From Carex sylvatica (Eukaryota > Streptophyta > Magnoliopsida > Poales > Cyperaceae), in contig CAXKVR010000274.1 in NCBI GenBank assembly GCA_964058845.1, forward strand, positions 29,834-93,833: 64,000 nucleotides of DNA, given 5' to 3'. Under the pieces are notes generated by a model. That model saw only the letters and a program-made list of their open reading frames with translations. It did no database searches and was not told where the DNA came from. Shown piece by piece: positions 11,376 to 24,804 of this stretch. The position numbers were made by a program, and so were the translations under genes. How positions within the stretch are numbered: position 1 is the stretch's first letter; the number at the start of each line of letters is the position of its first letter.

Positions 11376-14300
11376 ATAAAGTAAGAGCCCATTTTGAGAT
11401 ATTCACATGTACATTATCATCAGATTAACAAGAATTCCCACATTACGTCTAATAAAGAACAAGAAAATCGTATCTAACGAAATATGCTTGCTTACTGACA
11501 GCTTGTGCTGATGTAAGGTAACTAACTAGTATTTATTTATAATTGACCGTCTTCTGAAAAATTGGTATGAATTTGAGCATAGCTGGCGGATGTTTTGTTT
11601 GTGTAAATTAAGTTAATTAAGAAACGATGGATCTGAGGGTTTTCATTTCATATTTCATGGTTGGTGGGGCTGATCCTTTTCTTTTGAAAAAAAATGTTCT
11701 CATTAAACTGATATAATTAGATCAATAATAAACATGAGGAGAGTTTGAATGCCTTTATTTTTTAAGCCTTCATTATGCCTTCACCTCTTTGAAATCTTTA
11801 ATAATAACAAAAATTGAAAACTCAAATAAGAAAATAGATTCATTAGACTAGACGTGATTTACCTTTCTTAATCTACACGTACACACAAATTACGAAATTT
11901 CCACAAAAATTACGAGATTAATAAATTGAATTTCAACCATCGGAGAACATTATTTCATTTTATTTCAAAGAATTTGAATTACGGCCAGACCCGATCGAGA
12001 ATGCAACAGGCCGGGCCTCAATTTTAAGGCCTACGGCAAGGCCGGGCCTAACATTTGGGACGAAGGGCCGGACCGCACAAACTTGGCCCATTGACATCCC
12101 TACCTCTAGCAGCGACCCTTGTTTTGGCTGGCCTGCTAATTAACAACTGTCCTGGATATTTTCTCTCTAACATTACTAGCAGTTGGTTCACTTTTTTAAC
12201 AAAAAGTACTTGAAATTGTAAAAGGTTCGCTATTTTCTTTTTTTATACATGACATGGTTTACTTTTTTTGAAAACACATGGTTTATACTTTTGAAAATAC
12301 CGAATCGGTAACAATGCTAGTGGTTCGTGCTGGAATTTGGCGAGTGAGAAAAATCATTTTTCTCTGTTTTTTTTTTTTTTACACGGTAGAGAAAACTTTT
12401 CAAATAAAATCCCTGTCATCCAACAGCTTCATCCGATCGAAGGTTTCTATTGAAAGGTGACTCGCAACTTTTATTTAAGCTTTATACTTTATATATAATA
12501 AAAGATGTGCATGCTTACGATAAATATAAGTAGGCCTTATTAATTTGGGTTTCCAACTGGAGCCAGCTGGGGTAGTTAACATGGCAGGCACGTGGCATTT
12601 CATTTGGGTTTAGACTGAGACGCGCGTCTTATAGTTAGGCTAGGCTTGCTCTCTCATTTGACGTACCAAACAAGTAAGCTAGAGCTAGGCTTCATTAGTT
12701 ACACTCACATTTCTTCTTCTAAGAAGAATTATCTCGTCTTCTAAGTTCTATCTATCAATCGATATCCATCTAGTCGGTTTGGTTGTGTATATCCTATCCA
12801 CTGAGGACTGATTGAGTGAGGATATATATAAGTTGAGTGTGGCGGAAGAGAAACTAATACATAGCTAGGTACCGTGCATCGGAACGATAAATGAGGGAAT
12901 TAGGTGCATTAGGTAGGAGATCGAAGAAGAGATCAGTCAAGTATTAGTACTTTTTATTGACAAGCAGCAGAGGTGCCTAATTAATTAGGTGCATTATATA
13001 GGGAATCAGAAGAAGCAGCGCTGGCGTTGGCAGTTTTTTCCCCACCCAATATTTCACAGCATCCGACGCGTCTCTCTGCTCCTTCACCAGAACTTAATGA
13101 ATTCTCTCCTCAGAGTAAGAAGAGTCAAGCTCAAGCTTTCGGCCAACTAATTAAGAACAAGGTGCGTGCTTCATTACTATTTCTTATGTATATCAAATTC
13201 ATTTATTCTTTAATTACTTAATTTATCACCCCCCTTTTGCCTTCTTTTGCGGAAAAGAAAACAAAAATGAATTATATATAATTCATTATTGGATTAATTT
13301 TTGAAATATTACGGAGTTCGATTTAATTACCTAGGCCGCATTACTTAACTAATTCGTGCATTTATTTTATATATATATATATTAATGTCATGTAATTACT
13401 TGTCACCACGACCTATATATATATACTAGCAGCTAGTTTAATTTAGGTAGGGAGTTTTACCACCCTTTGGTACCCGTAAGCGCCTATGCTTCATATTATT
13501 ATTATGCGTATCTATTATAATTGAAATTACTTAAGAATGCAGAACATTCTGCGGTTTCTGCTACCCGAAATCGCGAAAAATTATATTAGTGCGGTGGCTA
13601 ATATATATATTCTAATCGAAGGCCAATATGAAAATTGACTCGAAAAGACGTTTCAACATACATGTTGGTAATTAAGATGACGTTACTTACATGGACTTGT
13701 AGTTCCAGAAAGGTAGCTATAACATTATGTATATGCTCCTAATTATGCTAATTAACCCTTACAATCTCTACTTTTAAAAATACTTTAGTTGAAATTTACT
13801 GCTGGAATTTTTGTGATTTACAATTACATGAAATGTTCGCAAAGGATTGTTATATTTGTGAAAGATGTTTGCAATAAAAAAAGGACTTGTAAACCAATTA
13901 TGTGGTGCTTTTTGTGTTTAACCTTCCTCTAATGCTTTTGTCCATGATCCTGTATATTTTATGGAATTAATGATTTAAACATTTACGATAGCCATTATAT
14001 GAATAACATATTTCTGAGTGAGTAAACATTTCTTAAATTTGGTTAAACTTTTCCCCTGCTGTAACCGTACCTCTTAAGCAAAGAGGGGCAACTAAAAAAC
14101 AAAAAATTGATCTGTTTTTTAGTTGTGTTTTGGGATGAAATTTTTTTGATGGTGTGGTTTTTTCACGTCGTCTGGTATAAACTATGATCTTCTAATCAGG
14201 TATAGACTTACTTATCAGATAATTTATTTTGATTGGAAGCAGTATCATGAGTTGTTAAGGGAATTTGTTCATTGTTTCCGAAGAAGATTTTAGGAAATCT

Positions 14301-14594
14301 TGAGCAAACTTTGATATTGACTCGATGGACTGAGGAATCTCTCCTAGAATAGGAGGATTAGATAAGAACTATTGGAACTTATTCACATCTAACTAAAGAC
14401 TCCTTATTGTTTGAAAGTTTGGACAGATAGATATTATCTTGAAATTGTGTCTCACTAAAAACAACATGTAGACTTTACCAGAAGGAGGAGAAAGACACCG
14501 GTACCCGCTCGCTGTGATAAACCAAGAAAAAGGGAAGAGATCTTTGAGAGAGCTTATGTGGTACAATATCCTGTAGATTTGGATAACACAAACA
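11376..14594. other. Gene-poor stretch; possible hAT end and orphan exon
   Basis: Mostly AT-rich DNA. At 12094-12111 the + strand reads '...cccattgacatcccta'; its complement TAGGGATGTCAATGGG resembles hAT transposon ends, preceded by GGCCGGGCC repeats, but no second end was found. Near 13030-13158 an open stretch of Ser/Pro/Gln-rich peptide ends at a good donor (AAG|gtgcgtg) and could be a first exon, but no continuation was recognised. A (TA)n run lies at about 13367-13382. The rest shows nothing I can name. Confidence 0.3.
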
Positions 14595-14790
14595 TCAAAA
14601 AGTTCTTACATACTTCAGGTCAGAGGGTTTTTCCTTATAGAGTAATTCATGTGGTGATTTTCCTTTCAAGACATTTAGGGGAGGAGTTCTATTAATCAAT
14701 AAAACTGCTACATGAAGAGCTTCAACCAAAAATTTGACTGGCATGCAAGATTGGAACAAGAGAGTTCTTCTCATATTAACTATGTGCCTG
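14595..14790 (-). pseudogene. Ty1/copia integrase fragment
   Basis: The minus strand encodes RHIVNMRRTLLFQSCMPVKF, then LINRTPPLNVLKGKSPHELLY and a KPSDLKYVRTF tail. This is the C-terminal part of the copia integrase core: a first-helix RHI[VL]..[GA]..LL, the M-P..[FY]W region, the invariant [LI]-I-N-R-x-P and the P-[FYH]-E-x-L-[FY] block. The Trp after K-F is lost. Upstream sequence to 14855 is shifted out of frame. It is an isolated fragment with no LTR or RT. Confidence 0.8.
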
Positions 14791-16749
14791 CCTAGGTCTG
14801 CAAGATCCTTTTTTTCGTCCATAGTTTCTATTCTATGTGTTCGGCTTCCTGGCACTATTGATCAGAAGCATCAAGCCAGCAGCGCCGGCTTTGAATTCTA
14901 TTGAAGGACTAGAGGGCTCTACCCCTCCCTTTTCTTTATCAAAATAAAGCTAGCCATGAGAACTACAAACCAAATACTCGACTTGTTTTAATTAAGCATT
15001 TGGGGTGAGAAATTCCAATCTAAAATGAATCGGAAGTGATTTGGGTGATGAAACAATCGATCTACACGGCTATATGAGTTTATCATAGATAGAGCAGAAT
15101 CGGAAGACAAAAAGACAAGGTTCTATCGAGAGGAAGCAGCATCCTGCCAAAAACTTTGGCTTTACACTTCTTTGATGAATGGAAGGCTGAGCGTCAGCGA
15201 TCCAAGCCTTCAACTTCTCGTCAATAGAATTTCCAGCGAGTGATTGAATTGAATGAGCGAGGTGAAAAATGAAGCGACCCTCTGCTACCTACCAAATGCA
15301 GTTCTTGAGATGACATCCCCGGTGAAGGCTTTGAACTCCGGCAAAACATCCAACTCAGTCAGAGAATTCTTGAGAATCAATAAGCGTTACGCCCTTTTGA
15401 GATGACAGCACAAACAAAGACACCAGTTTGGGAAGATGCTCATGGTTTTCGGAGATCGGCTGTTATCCAGCAAATCTTGGCACAACAGATAACGGGGCAG
15501 CACCGTGTAAGTATCAGGCGGTTGTTGCGGAGTATACTTGAAAAGGGACCTCAGCATATCCTTCCATGGTATGTAAATTCTTTATTTTTCCCATAAATGA
15601 GAAATCCTTTATTGAATTCATGTTAGGCCCACCAGTTTAATTAGGCCCACTCATGGACAAGGCAAAGCATATTTACATCTAGAAATTCAATTCAATGTTT
15701 CATCACGACTCATATATATATATATATATGAACCATCGATCCATCAATTAATGACCTCGGTCGGTGGTCGTACCAATTAATTAAAGCCTACCTAAATGAG
15801 GTTAGTGGGTGATTGATAAATATTAATATAAATAAAATAAACCAAACAATTTGGGAGGGAGTTCAGATCAAATTCAAATCAGTAATAATAAGAAAAAACC
15901 AAAAAGAACCAGTACTGAAACCATGCGCACATAGCAGTACCAAGTTTCTCTTTTAGTAGGTTTTGGTTATGTACGTAAAAGTAACTAATTGCTTGTTTGT
16001 TGTTGCTTGCGAATATTAGGCGACAATTGCCAATACGACTTCAGTTCGAACGAAGGATATTCACCATGGGCCTCCCATATACATACAACTCACCATGCGG
16101 GTGAAATAAAAGGTGACCTCCAATAGAAACGATTTTGGCATTTTAATTAAGAAAATCAAAGAAAAAAGAATTGAATTTATAGTAAGTAATCAATTCACTA
16201 AAACTACATTTTACTGACTAGACTCTCTTTGCCCGAGTATTAAGAAAAACTCTAAAGGAAAGGATGATACACATCTTGGAGTGAAGGACGGAGCACAAAA
16301 AGCTTTTTTTTCTGGAAATGGGGAGAACAAAGTCAGCGGGCGGGGTGCTTTATCTCTTCCCTTCCGGTGTCCCTATTAATTGATATACGGAATTGATTTG
16401 AAAGGAATTCCAGATCATTCTTATTTCACGCGGGATATGGATGGAATCGAGAGGCAAGAAAGAGTATGCTTTCAGAGGCTTGATCCACTTTGGTTTCATG
16501 GATAAGCCACAAAATCCCTAAATGCTTCTTTATACTGTCACCACTGACTGAGAGATAGGCTGGCTCCTTCATTCACTGGTTGCTTCAGGTATGGAGGGAT
16601 AAATCGTCGGATTCTCGACCTTTGAGATAGTCTTTATGAAAATCCATCTCCACTTATGTTGTGCCCCCGCATTCCAGCATCTTTGATTCCAGGTCTCACC
16701 CAGTGAAGCAAAGTAAGACAAGGAAGGGGGAAAGACATGGTTTTGATAG
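14791..16749. other. Organelle-like DNA with no recognised gene
   Basis: No protein gene recognised. A 64-codon frame at 15402-15596 has no family signature. (TA)n occurs at about 15715-15730. The parts from about 14870 to 15400 and 16200 to 16749 have the look of plant mitochondrial spacer and lead directly into the tRNA gene. Confidence 0.35.
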
Positions 16750-16822
16750 GGAACCGTAGCCAAGTGGCTAAGGCAGAAGTCTGCAAAACTTCTATTCGTC
16801 GGTTCGAATCCGACCGGTTCCT
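16750..16822 (+). tRNA. trnC2-GCA: tRNA-Cys(GCA), bacterial/mitochondrial trnC2 type
   Basis: A complete 73-nt cloverleaf. The acceptor stem is seven Watson-Crick pairs (16750-16756 with 16815-16821), followed by U73 (16822), the discriminator base expected of tRNA-Cys. The anticodon stem is five pairs (16776-16780 with 16788-16792) around a 7-base loop with anticodon GCA at 16783-16785. The T arm is five pairs (16798-16802 with 16810-16814) enclosing TTCGAAT. No intron, and no CCA is encoded. The sequence differs from the usual plant mitochondrial native trnC as I remember it. It resembles the second, bacterial-derived tRNA-Cys gene (trnC2) described in sugar beet and other angiosperm mitochondria; that identity is from memory. 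The flanks look mitochondrial, so this is best read as part of a nuclear mitochondrial insertion whose expression is unknown. Confidence 0.9.
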
Positions 16823-18375
16823 AAAGGGCCACCCTATTCATTCCCTCACATGACCAGCATCAGTCACCCGGCACGAAGAAAGAAGCATCTAGGCAAAGCC
16901 TATGATAGTAGTACTGAACCCCACTGGTACTTTTGACTTGATTGATGACCCATCGAACTAACTACTAGTGGGTAGGCTCGCTCGCACCTGTTAGATGATT
17001 TGAAGAGAAAGGGAGTAGGAAGAAAAGGGGCCTAAAGTAAAGTGAAGAAGATTCGGATAACGATCCAGATGAGGTCGCCCGGTACTAGTGATGTGGAAGG
17101 TGGGTCCCACGTTCCAGCTGGTTTGGTTTTATGGATAAAGTTCAATTGACTTGAAATACTAAAGAGTGAAAATAGGTTGAGTAAAAAGAGAAAAAAAAAG
17201 TAAAATATAATTCATTATCAACCAAAAGATAGAAAACGTTGATATAAAACTGGAATCATTACCAAACGGAAACTACCTGGTCAAACTTCCCTTAAACCAT
17301 GAATGAAACAAGCATTGGACCCATTGGTCAAGATATTTAACATATGCTTAGCTACTGATTTTCTACAAAGCACGTTAGTTAACAGTTAAGTCCGACATTA
17401 CAGAGTGTATTGATAAGTGTCTTGTGTTGGTAAGTACCACGTTTCAATTAAATTCTTGCGGACCTTGAGATGTTTGTAGCTCAGATGGTATGTTGATTAA
17501 TATCATAGGGGAGGATAGCACACTTTTGATTTGTTGATATATTTTTCTGCTGATTGATTTATTGAAATCTATGAAAAATATATATCATTTGATATGTAGT
17601 TGACCTGCCTGCCAGAGCAAGAACCTCCTTAATGACATGATATATCATTTTAGTATATTCTAGTTCTATTTAGATAGTATAAAACAACACAAATCCTCCT
17701 TAATGACATGAAATAAAGCAAGAACCCAAAATATGACCCGGCACCAAGAGAGACAGATATACGATCAACAATAAGCAAAGAAGGAAGATACTTTAGGAAG
17801 GAGGGTACTTACTTGAGTAAGATACTTTGTGAAGATACCTTGGGTTTCTAGCTAGAAGAGAAGGGGCGGGAGATTTGACCAAAAAAAAGTATAGCTTATC
17901 TTTTCTCCTGCAATGTAACTCTAAAATATGCATGCTAGAAAGCTTATATGTTGCTGAGAGAGAGGTTAGGAAGATTGATTTATTTTTTTCCATTCCAGAA
18001 TTGCTTTTTTTCCCTGTTCTTCTCTTTCGCCAAACCATCTGCAATTAGTAGATTTCTCCTCTTTTTATGAGGTTATTTCCATTGCTAATCGATCAGACGA
18101 CGACGAATTTAAGGGACTAGGGATTCTGATTCTAGTCTGACTTTTCATATCTCCACAATAACAATAACGTTCAAAAATCTGTGGTTTCTGGGATGCAGTA
18201 ATTGCTAACACTCGTGCCATTAAGCTAATTTCTTTATTTCGCAAGGTGCTCTTTTTTTTTAGAACTCATACATAATCAACTCAACATGTCGGAATTGATC
18301 TGCGAACTATGGCTAGGACAAGCACTTTTCCAGCTTCTTTCTTTCCTGGTGGGTGGGACGTAGACCTGGGTTGGG
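16823..18375. other. Gene-free stretch following the tRNA
   Basis: 16823-17100 continues the mitochondrial-like texture. 17130-18300 is AT-rich with no domain in any short frame. A 20-bp phrase 'aatcctccttaatgacatga' occurs at about 17692 and, nearly identical, at 17621. Confidence 0.3.
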
Positions 18376-18535
18376 TGGATTCTCGATTATGGTGCCTCTA
18401 ATCATATGAACTATAACCCCCACCCAGCCCTTATTTAGGTGTGAAACACCGGCCTATTTACCAGTTATTTATACGATACGGCAGATGGATCTCCTGTTAC
18501 ACCGACTCGCATCGGTAATATCGAACTCGGACAGT
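18376..18535 (+). pseudogene. Ty1/copia protease fragment
   Basis: The frame reads WILDYGASNHMNYNP and then YLYDTADGSPVTP. This is the copia protease signature W-[IL]-[LI]-D-[ST]-G-A-[ST]-x-H-M followed by the ADG block; the catalytic-triad Ser is Tyr here. A stop falls at 18533. It is inactive and isolated: the gag and integrase that should flank it are absent. Confidence 0.7.
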
Positions 18536-21235
18536 AGAGTTTTTTTTATTTCAATTGTTTTTCCCCTACCTCAACTGACAATGAATCTCATTTCCATTGC
18601 ATCTTTTTCCTTCCACAACCGCCTTCACGCCACCACCAGCAACTATCTTTCTCCTCCCCCATTCCTAGGATAGCATATAGATCTTTCAACCCGGATAGCT
18701 ACCTCAGCCGTGCTTGGCCCTTTCTGAAAGAATATCTTTTCGCTCGCTCTTGAAACTTTGGTGGACTATTCTTTAAAAAAAGAAAAAAAAAACTCATTAA
18801 ATTGGGTGATACCCTTTTTTGGAGTGTAAGCTTCACTTCAAATATGTATGGTTTTGAAAAGGAAAGCAGCAGCAAGATCTAGAGCACCTTCCCCAACCAA
18901 GGCATCACTATTAACTAACCGAAGCATCATCCCATTCATTCAATGGTGGAGGCGAAAATTCGCATTCTCCATTACCCACTCAATGCTCTAAAAATAAAAA
19001 CTATACCACGTAATCTGCAACTTTTCTGAACACATCTGTAGCTTGGTGTGTATAGTCAACGGCTTAAGTATAAATAAGTAACTTACGGTACATAAAGGTG
19101 GGTTCTCAATCTGAGAAACCTGGTAGAAAAGGTCAAATTTCACTTTAGCTACACGAGTGTTGAAACATTGAGGCGGGCTGAAATGAAAAAATGGAGGTTT
19201 TACTAATGTAAAGCTTAGCTAATTTCCTGCTTTCTTATACTAATTAATAGCTTATTTTTACTACTTAAATGCTACTACCAATGCTACTTTACTGTTGTGC
19301 ACGGATGTGCTCTCTTTAGTTTGATTAGCTTCTTCTATGGCTTGCTACGTGCTCGCTCACTCACTCTATTCGTCCTGGCGCACTCTGTGCGTGCCTGCCT
19401 AATTCAGAAACAGAAGTAGAGCCAGCTAAAGAAGCATATTAAGTTCCAAAACAGTAGAGATTTCAAGATAAGTTCATTCGCTTGAAAGCTAGCTTAATAT
19501 GGAGCATTTTGAAAAATCGTCAGAACGAATCTAGATCTCGTCATATCACTTTCTTCCCCATTGGCTCAGCCTAGTTCTTTACCACCGGGTAATGTTTTCC
19601 CCCTTTTCTTTTATAAGGAATTCATATTTAACAGGATCATATGTGATGCAATAACTGAGATAGCTTTTTGGAGGCCAGGTGATGATATTAATTGGAAACG
19701 GATAAAGTCCCCGTTTGGTCCGATTCGAGGTACTCTTTTTTGAAAAGGCAAATTCTTGGTGTCAGTTCGAATTTTTTTCTTTATCCCGGGCCAAACCCAA
19801 CAATGAAGCTGGTGGAACTTCAAGTTCCAATAGGTTTCGGAACCAAGTATCTTGTTGATTTTATGGGGGAGTTACTTCTTTTGAAAAGAGATAAAAAGAG
19901 GATAGGAGAAAGGTACTATGTCACTTAAAAGTTTGTTTTTTAGTTAGTTGAAGGAAATCAATTTTTCTCGGTGCATCGATATTGATTGGTGATTATGCTA
20001 GATTTATGGGGTTTTTTAGTTCAGCAGTGGTTGTTGATTCTCGTCAGTTTCAGGGAGAAAAAGAGTATATATTTTGTAGACTTGAGTGAGAGATTAGCAT
20101 CAAAAGTAAATGTGTTCCGTCTACAACATACATGAAAAAAGATATCATCGAACGATACTATACACCTGAGTTCTTCCATCCATTTGCTGAACCACCAATG
20201 TGTCTTACACCTAACTGTTGTAAACTCAGAGTTTGATTTGCTAGTATGATGTTGTTTTTTTTTCATTCCGTTTTGTCCTCTTGAATCTCTTGAGCTACGC
20301 CCTTGTAGTGAAAAATTAGGATTTTCTCGCATGTCCATAAACTAAAGCAATCCTATTACCATGGGATCAAGGATTGACGCCGGATTTCAAAAGTTTTATA
20401 TAAAAAAAAACACGGTAATGGACATCTATATCTGCCCACTTCATTTTGGGGAATCAAATATATCGCATATCAAACGCGGAAAGGCCTCCGCTGAGTATTC
20501 CAACTAGATGTTCTAAATTTCACTTGAATGAATCCAAACAAGTATCCCACCCCTCATTGAGGAGACATTCCTCCGCATTATACTTAACTAATGACGAGCA
20601 AGATAACTAAAAAAGATTAGTGTTGCGGAAATATTATTTCTTTTTTGAATCAGAATATGCTTAACATCAAAACTAGCATGTTATGAATCATCATACTCTG
20701 CTGTGTCTAGTCTGTACCCTATTCATCAACTTTTTACCATACAAACAAGCATTGAAGCATACATTTTTATTTTTTAACATTCCATTCGCTAAATTTTGAA
20801 TTTGGCCCTTCTTTCATTTTGAACAGAGATGAAGTCGGGGTCTGAGTAAGCTGTCGCGCGGTAATGCCCGAAGCTGGTGGTCGATATCTCCTCTAAACCT
20901 TCGTGCCACCTATACTATAGTGCGTGTTAGTTATGTGTGTGACTGTTTTTGTTGAAGTTATTATTTTATTTTGCAACGGAGTTTCTATTTTCAGGTCAAT
21001 AGGAATATAGGATGGTTTGGAACATGTCATATGCACAATTGCATAATGAGACTGAAAAGATATTTTTTCTTTGGAATTTGGATTTTGATTGAGACGGAAT
21101 CTGGACTTAATTAATTGGGACTTAAGCATTAAATCCTGTGTTCACAAACAAACAAATAAAGCACCTTCGAAGGAGTAGTATACCGGCTTGCTTGGTAAAG
21201 CACAGTCAGCGTTAGAGGTAAAATAGAATAATAAA
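18536..21235. other. Gene-poor stretch
   Basis: No recognised gene. A pair of overlapping + strand frames near 19561-19928 (60 and 78 codons) may be one frameshifted coding remnant, but I recognise no family. The rest is AT-rich, with short homopurine/homopyrimidine runs. Confidence 0.3.
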
Positions 21236-21838
21236 AAGGTTTTGTCTCGAGGAGGTCGGACAGATGAGGTAACAATGCTTGGTCTCATTTCGGCTTGTGC
21301 AAATCGCGGTGCACTTGACCCAGCCAAACGGGTCCATTTCTATGTAAAAAACCACGGGCTTTACAAAGTTTTTTCAGTAGGCAATGCTTTAATAGACATG
21401 TTTGCAAAGTGTGGGGGCCTAGCTGATGCATGTAAGGTGTTTGAAGAAATGCCTAGGAAGAATATTCGAAAATGGACAAGCATGATCATGGGTTTTTCCA
21501 TGCATGGCGATGGAAAGTCAGCTCTAGCTTTATTTGATCGTATGAAAGCCCAAAAAGGGATCAAGCCAAAGCAAGTAACTTTTGTTAGCCTACTTTATGC
21601 TTGTAGTCATGCGGGATTGGTAAAATAAGGTCAGTCTCTATTCGAAAGCATGGTTAGGGATTATAATATTGAACCAAGACATGAGCATTATGGATGCATG
21701 GTCGACTTGTATGGCCGGTCCAAACTTATGAAAGAAGCGGTCAAACGAGACCATACCGTACCGTTTCTAATGTAGTTTTTTGGGTGGGGGTCCTTCTTGG
21801 GGGGAGGGTACACGGTGAAGTCGAGCTTGCTTGGGGAT
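21236..21838 (+). pseudogene. PLS-class PPR protein fragment
   Basis: The open stretch to 21626 encodes about three pentatricopeptide-type repeats: a TDEVTMLGLISACANRGAL segment, VGNALIDMFAKCGGLADA followed by VFEEMPRKNIRKWTSMI, and KPKQVTFVSLLYACSHAGLV. These are the S/P/L motifs of the plant PLS PPR family, RNA-binding proteins of mitochondria and chloroplasts. A TAA at 21626 interrupts the next L motif. The frame then continues with SLFESMVRDYNIEP..EHYGCMVDLYGR and, after another shift, a GVLLGG-RVHGEVELA segment that normally precedes the E domain. The N-terminus and E/DYW tail are missing. It lies in unrelated DNA and looks like a truncated duplicate. Confidence 0.85.
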
Positions 21839-24632
21839 AATAGGAAGGGGAGTGTTAATGCCCGAACATAAATACATGTTCTCATCTGGGAAAAGGACAC
21901 ACTAAAATAAAATAAAAAATTGAACTAACATTGAAAATTTGGGCGCCCATTAAAAGTAAGCATTCAATCTCTTTGTCCCATGCATGCCTAGTGCTATTCC
22001 AGCTATGCTTCCTTAATTCAGTGATGGGAGGAATGCTTCTTTTAAATATTTCCTTTGTCCCGGCTCTCTTTGACTTGCTACATTGTGAAAAAGTTGGAAT
22101 TCGACTCAAGAAAGAAATGACTTAATCCACAGACAGAGTGAAAAGATCGTTAAAGACCCGAGAGAGATATCTTTTTATGAAAGCCTCCCTCGACTCACGA
22201 ACGAAGTTCGAGATCAAAACCTTACACAATCTCAAGCTGGAGTTGTGCCATTCAATTCTGACTTGAGTCAGTCAGCACGAGCCATTACGGCAGTTTGAAG
22301 TCTACCATAATCTTCATTATCCGGCACCGATACCTATACGATTGGAATTGATGTTCCACTCTCATCGCCAACAAACCCATTCTATGTCCAGTCCAAGCAA
22401 CTTCGATCTTGAGTAAGCAAGCTGCTTTGCAATGGTGAAGGTTACTTATGAGGAGGACCGATGGCAAATATGGGAATAGAGAGTAGCTATTGACGGAACT
22501 TCTCAATCTCATCGCTCTCGATGGCAAGCGGTGAATGTGTTTATTTTGATCCCACAAGAGTTTCTTTTAGCTTCTCAATCTCGTAAACCATAGCGAGATC
22601 ATCTATGTTGCTCTTATCCATGCGAATCAAGTCCTTGATCCCGGTATGGTGGAAGCTCAATAAAAAGAGCTTCGTTCGTGGAAGCAATTCTCTTTCATTT
22701 ATTCCTACTACGTCCTCCAAAAAGAAAGATGCAAATGCTCCGCCGTCACCTCTCTTCCCGGGCAGTGAGGCTTTCGATTGTTTCGAGTTCAACCTACATT
22801 GGGCTTTAGTTAAGCCTACATTCATTTTCGAATAGGATCCTTTTTTGTAGCCCAACTCATAGAGAGTTCTATCACTTGGTCTGAACCCATTCATTCTATT
22901 CCTATGATTTTGCAGTGATGGGCTTTCTCCTTTTAGGTAGGATTAGGTTGATCTCCATCCCCGTGTTGTGCTAGGCTCATTTTTCTTATTAGGTCTTACC
23001 TTTTGTACTCTGTGGACATTCAGATTGCATACCATGCAAGTCATTCATTATTCACACATGTCATACATCTTTCTTTCATATAGGATGATCTTTGCATGCA
23101 CCTAAATGTTGGACATTTTCATGCATGATACAGGTCAACCATAGCCTAGAAAGAAGCAGGAAAATTGTGCTCTCTTGCTTCATATATTACTTTTTTCCTT
23201 GCAATTATTCCTCACTCAATAGTTACCCAGCTGTTTATCTAGCAATTCAAGTAGAAAAATAAATAGAAATAAACAGTCCAAAAAGGATTTCAGTTCACAT
23301 ATGACACAAGAAAACCACTAAAACACAAATGATTAGAAACGACAATGAATGGGTATATACCATGCAAGAAGCTGCTTTCACAGCCGGTGAAGCCCACTGC
23401 TCTCTCTTATCCAGGATCACGTACTTCTAATCAATTATAGCCATCTCATCTCTTATTTTATTACCGTAACGGTCAGGTCTGGTACCGGTACAATACTGAA
23501 TCGCATGACCCCCCCAATCAAACCATAATTCAGCTTTCATGGTCAGCTTTTAAGATCAAGGATCATCTTCGTTGCCTGGTATAGGTAAAATCCTGGCAGG
23601 TACGGCACCTGTACTCATCGTACTGCTCTGTGTTTTCTAGCCATAACTAAACTAATACTAGTAAAAAACCCGCCTTACGTGCAGCTTCCTTTAGCCGTTA
23701 GCAATCCCTTTAAATTGAGATCGGATTTGGCCCACCCAGCCCAACAATAGGCATGGATTATATCTCGGAAATGCAAATTTACCTGGCCCAAGCCGACACG
23801 TAGCTTCTGGTTAAATTGTATATGGAGTAGTAGTAATGTAAAGAAAGAAAGGAGCTTTACTTGAATTTGTGCTTAAAACCACTACTCTTTTGAAGACTTC
23901 TCAATCAATGGAATGGCACTAAGTGCAAGCGGTATGAGACAGGAGCGGAGAGGTCTATCTAAGTCTAACTCTTAGGCAGAGTAGGCAAGGGATTGCTACA
24001 ATCTTTCCTGAGGATGGAAGCATAAAGCCCTGGCAACAATGGGATGGCCTGAAGCAACAGATTTAAACCCTAGAAGCAAGCATAGAATTCTTCTCTTCAT
24101 ACTCAGCGAGAACATCCAGTTGCTCAATATATATATATTTGAAAAAGTTTGACACGGATGCTGGCTCGCTCAAAGCAGCGATATACCCATCCTGCGGGAT
24201 GCACTTTATAAACGGGGCGAATCAAAACTATATCAAGAGTTTCGCACCAGTCTACCAGGTTCTCCTTTGGATTAGTTGCATTGGCAGTAGACTTGCTTGC
24301 CTCTGCCATTGGTATATTCTGAATTTTTTGGGGAGATATTTTCATTGGTGAGGTTGTTGAAGTGGGAGCACTTATACCAAATGCTTGCTCAATAAGCGCA
24401 ACTTGTTCATCCGTGAGTGGCTTTCACATGGCTTGGATTTCCGGCTAGCGAATGAACCTGCCTGGATTGACCTCTCTTTGAAAATCACTTTGGTAACATT
24501 GATTCTTGAAGCAGTAAGGATATATACCCCACTTCGTACCCAACTAGTCAAGGAGAGTAGGAATGGCAGCAATGAATCCATCATCCAGTAGCTATCATAT
24601 AGAGTAACTTTGACTACTCTATTGTTTATATT
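21839..24632. other. Gene-free stretch, partly organelle-like
   Basis: A 117-codon minus-strand frame (22541-22894) ends in a Lys/Glu-rich segment but has no family signature. Texture from 22140 to 22900 and 23880 to 24630 is mitochondrial-like. The last bases are the target site of the family A insertion. Confidence 0.3.
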
Positions 24633-24637
24633 CTTTC
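24633..24637. repeat. Target site duplication CTTTC (left) of family A
   Basis: CTTTC directly precedes the outer TG of the left LTR. The same five bases follow the right LTR at 32618-32622 in the same orientation. Confidence 0.9.
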
Positions 24638-24804
24638 TGATAAGCATAAATTATATACACATTTAATCTAGATTTTATTATGAAATAACACCAATTGTCT
24701 TGTATTTATTATATAAAGTGATCAAAATACACCTAGAATCAAGTTATTGCAGTTATTTGGCTTTTCGATGCAGGAAATAGTGCAAAATACCAAAAATACC
24801 CCCC

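Noticed and set aside
12094..12111. hAT-like end (TAGGGATGTCAATGGG on the minus strand)
   Set aside because: Only one end is visible and no 8-bp duplication could be paired, so no element was called.
22541..22894. 117-codon minus-strand frame as a gene
   Set aside because: No domain, no splice or promoter context, and organelle-like surroundings; probably a chance frame.
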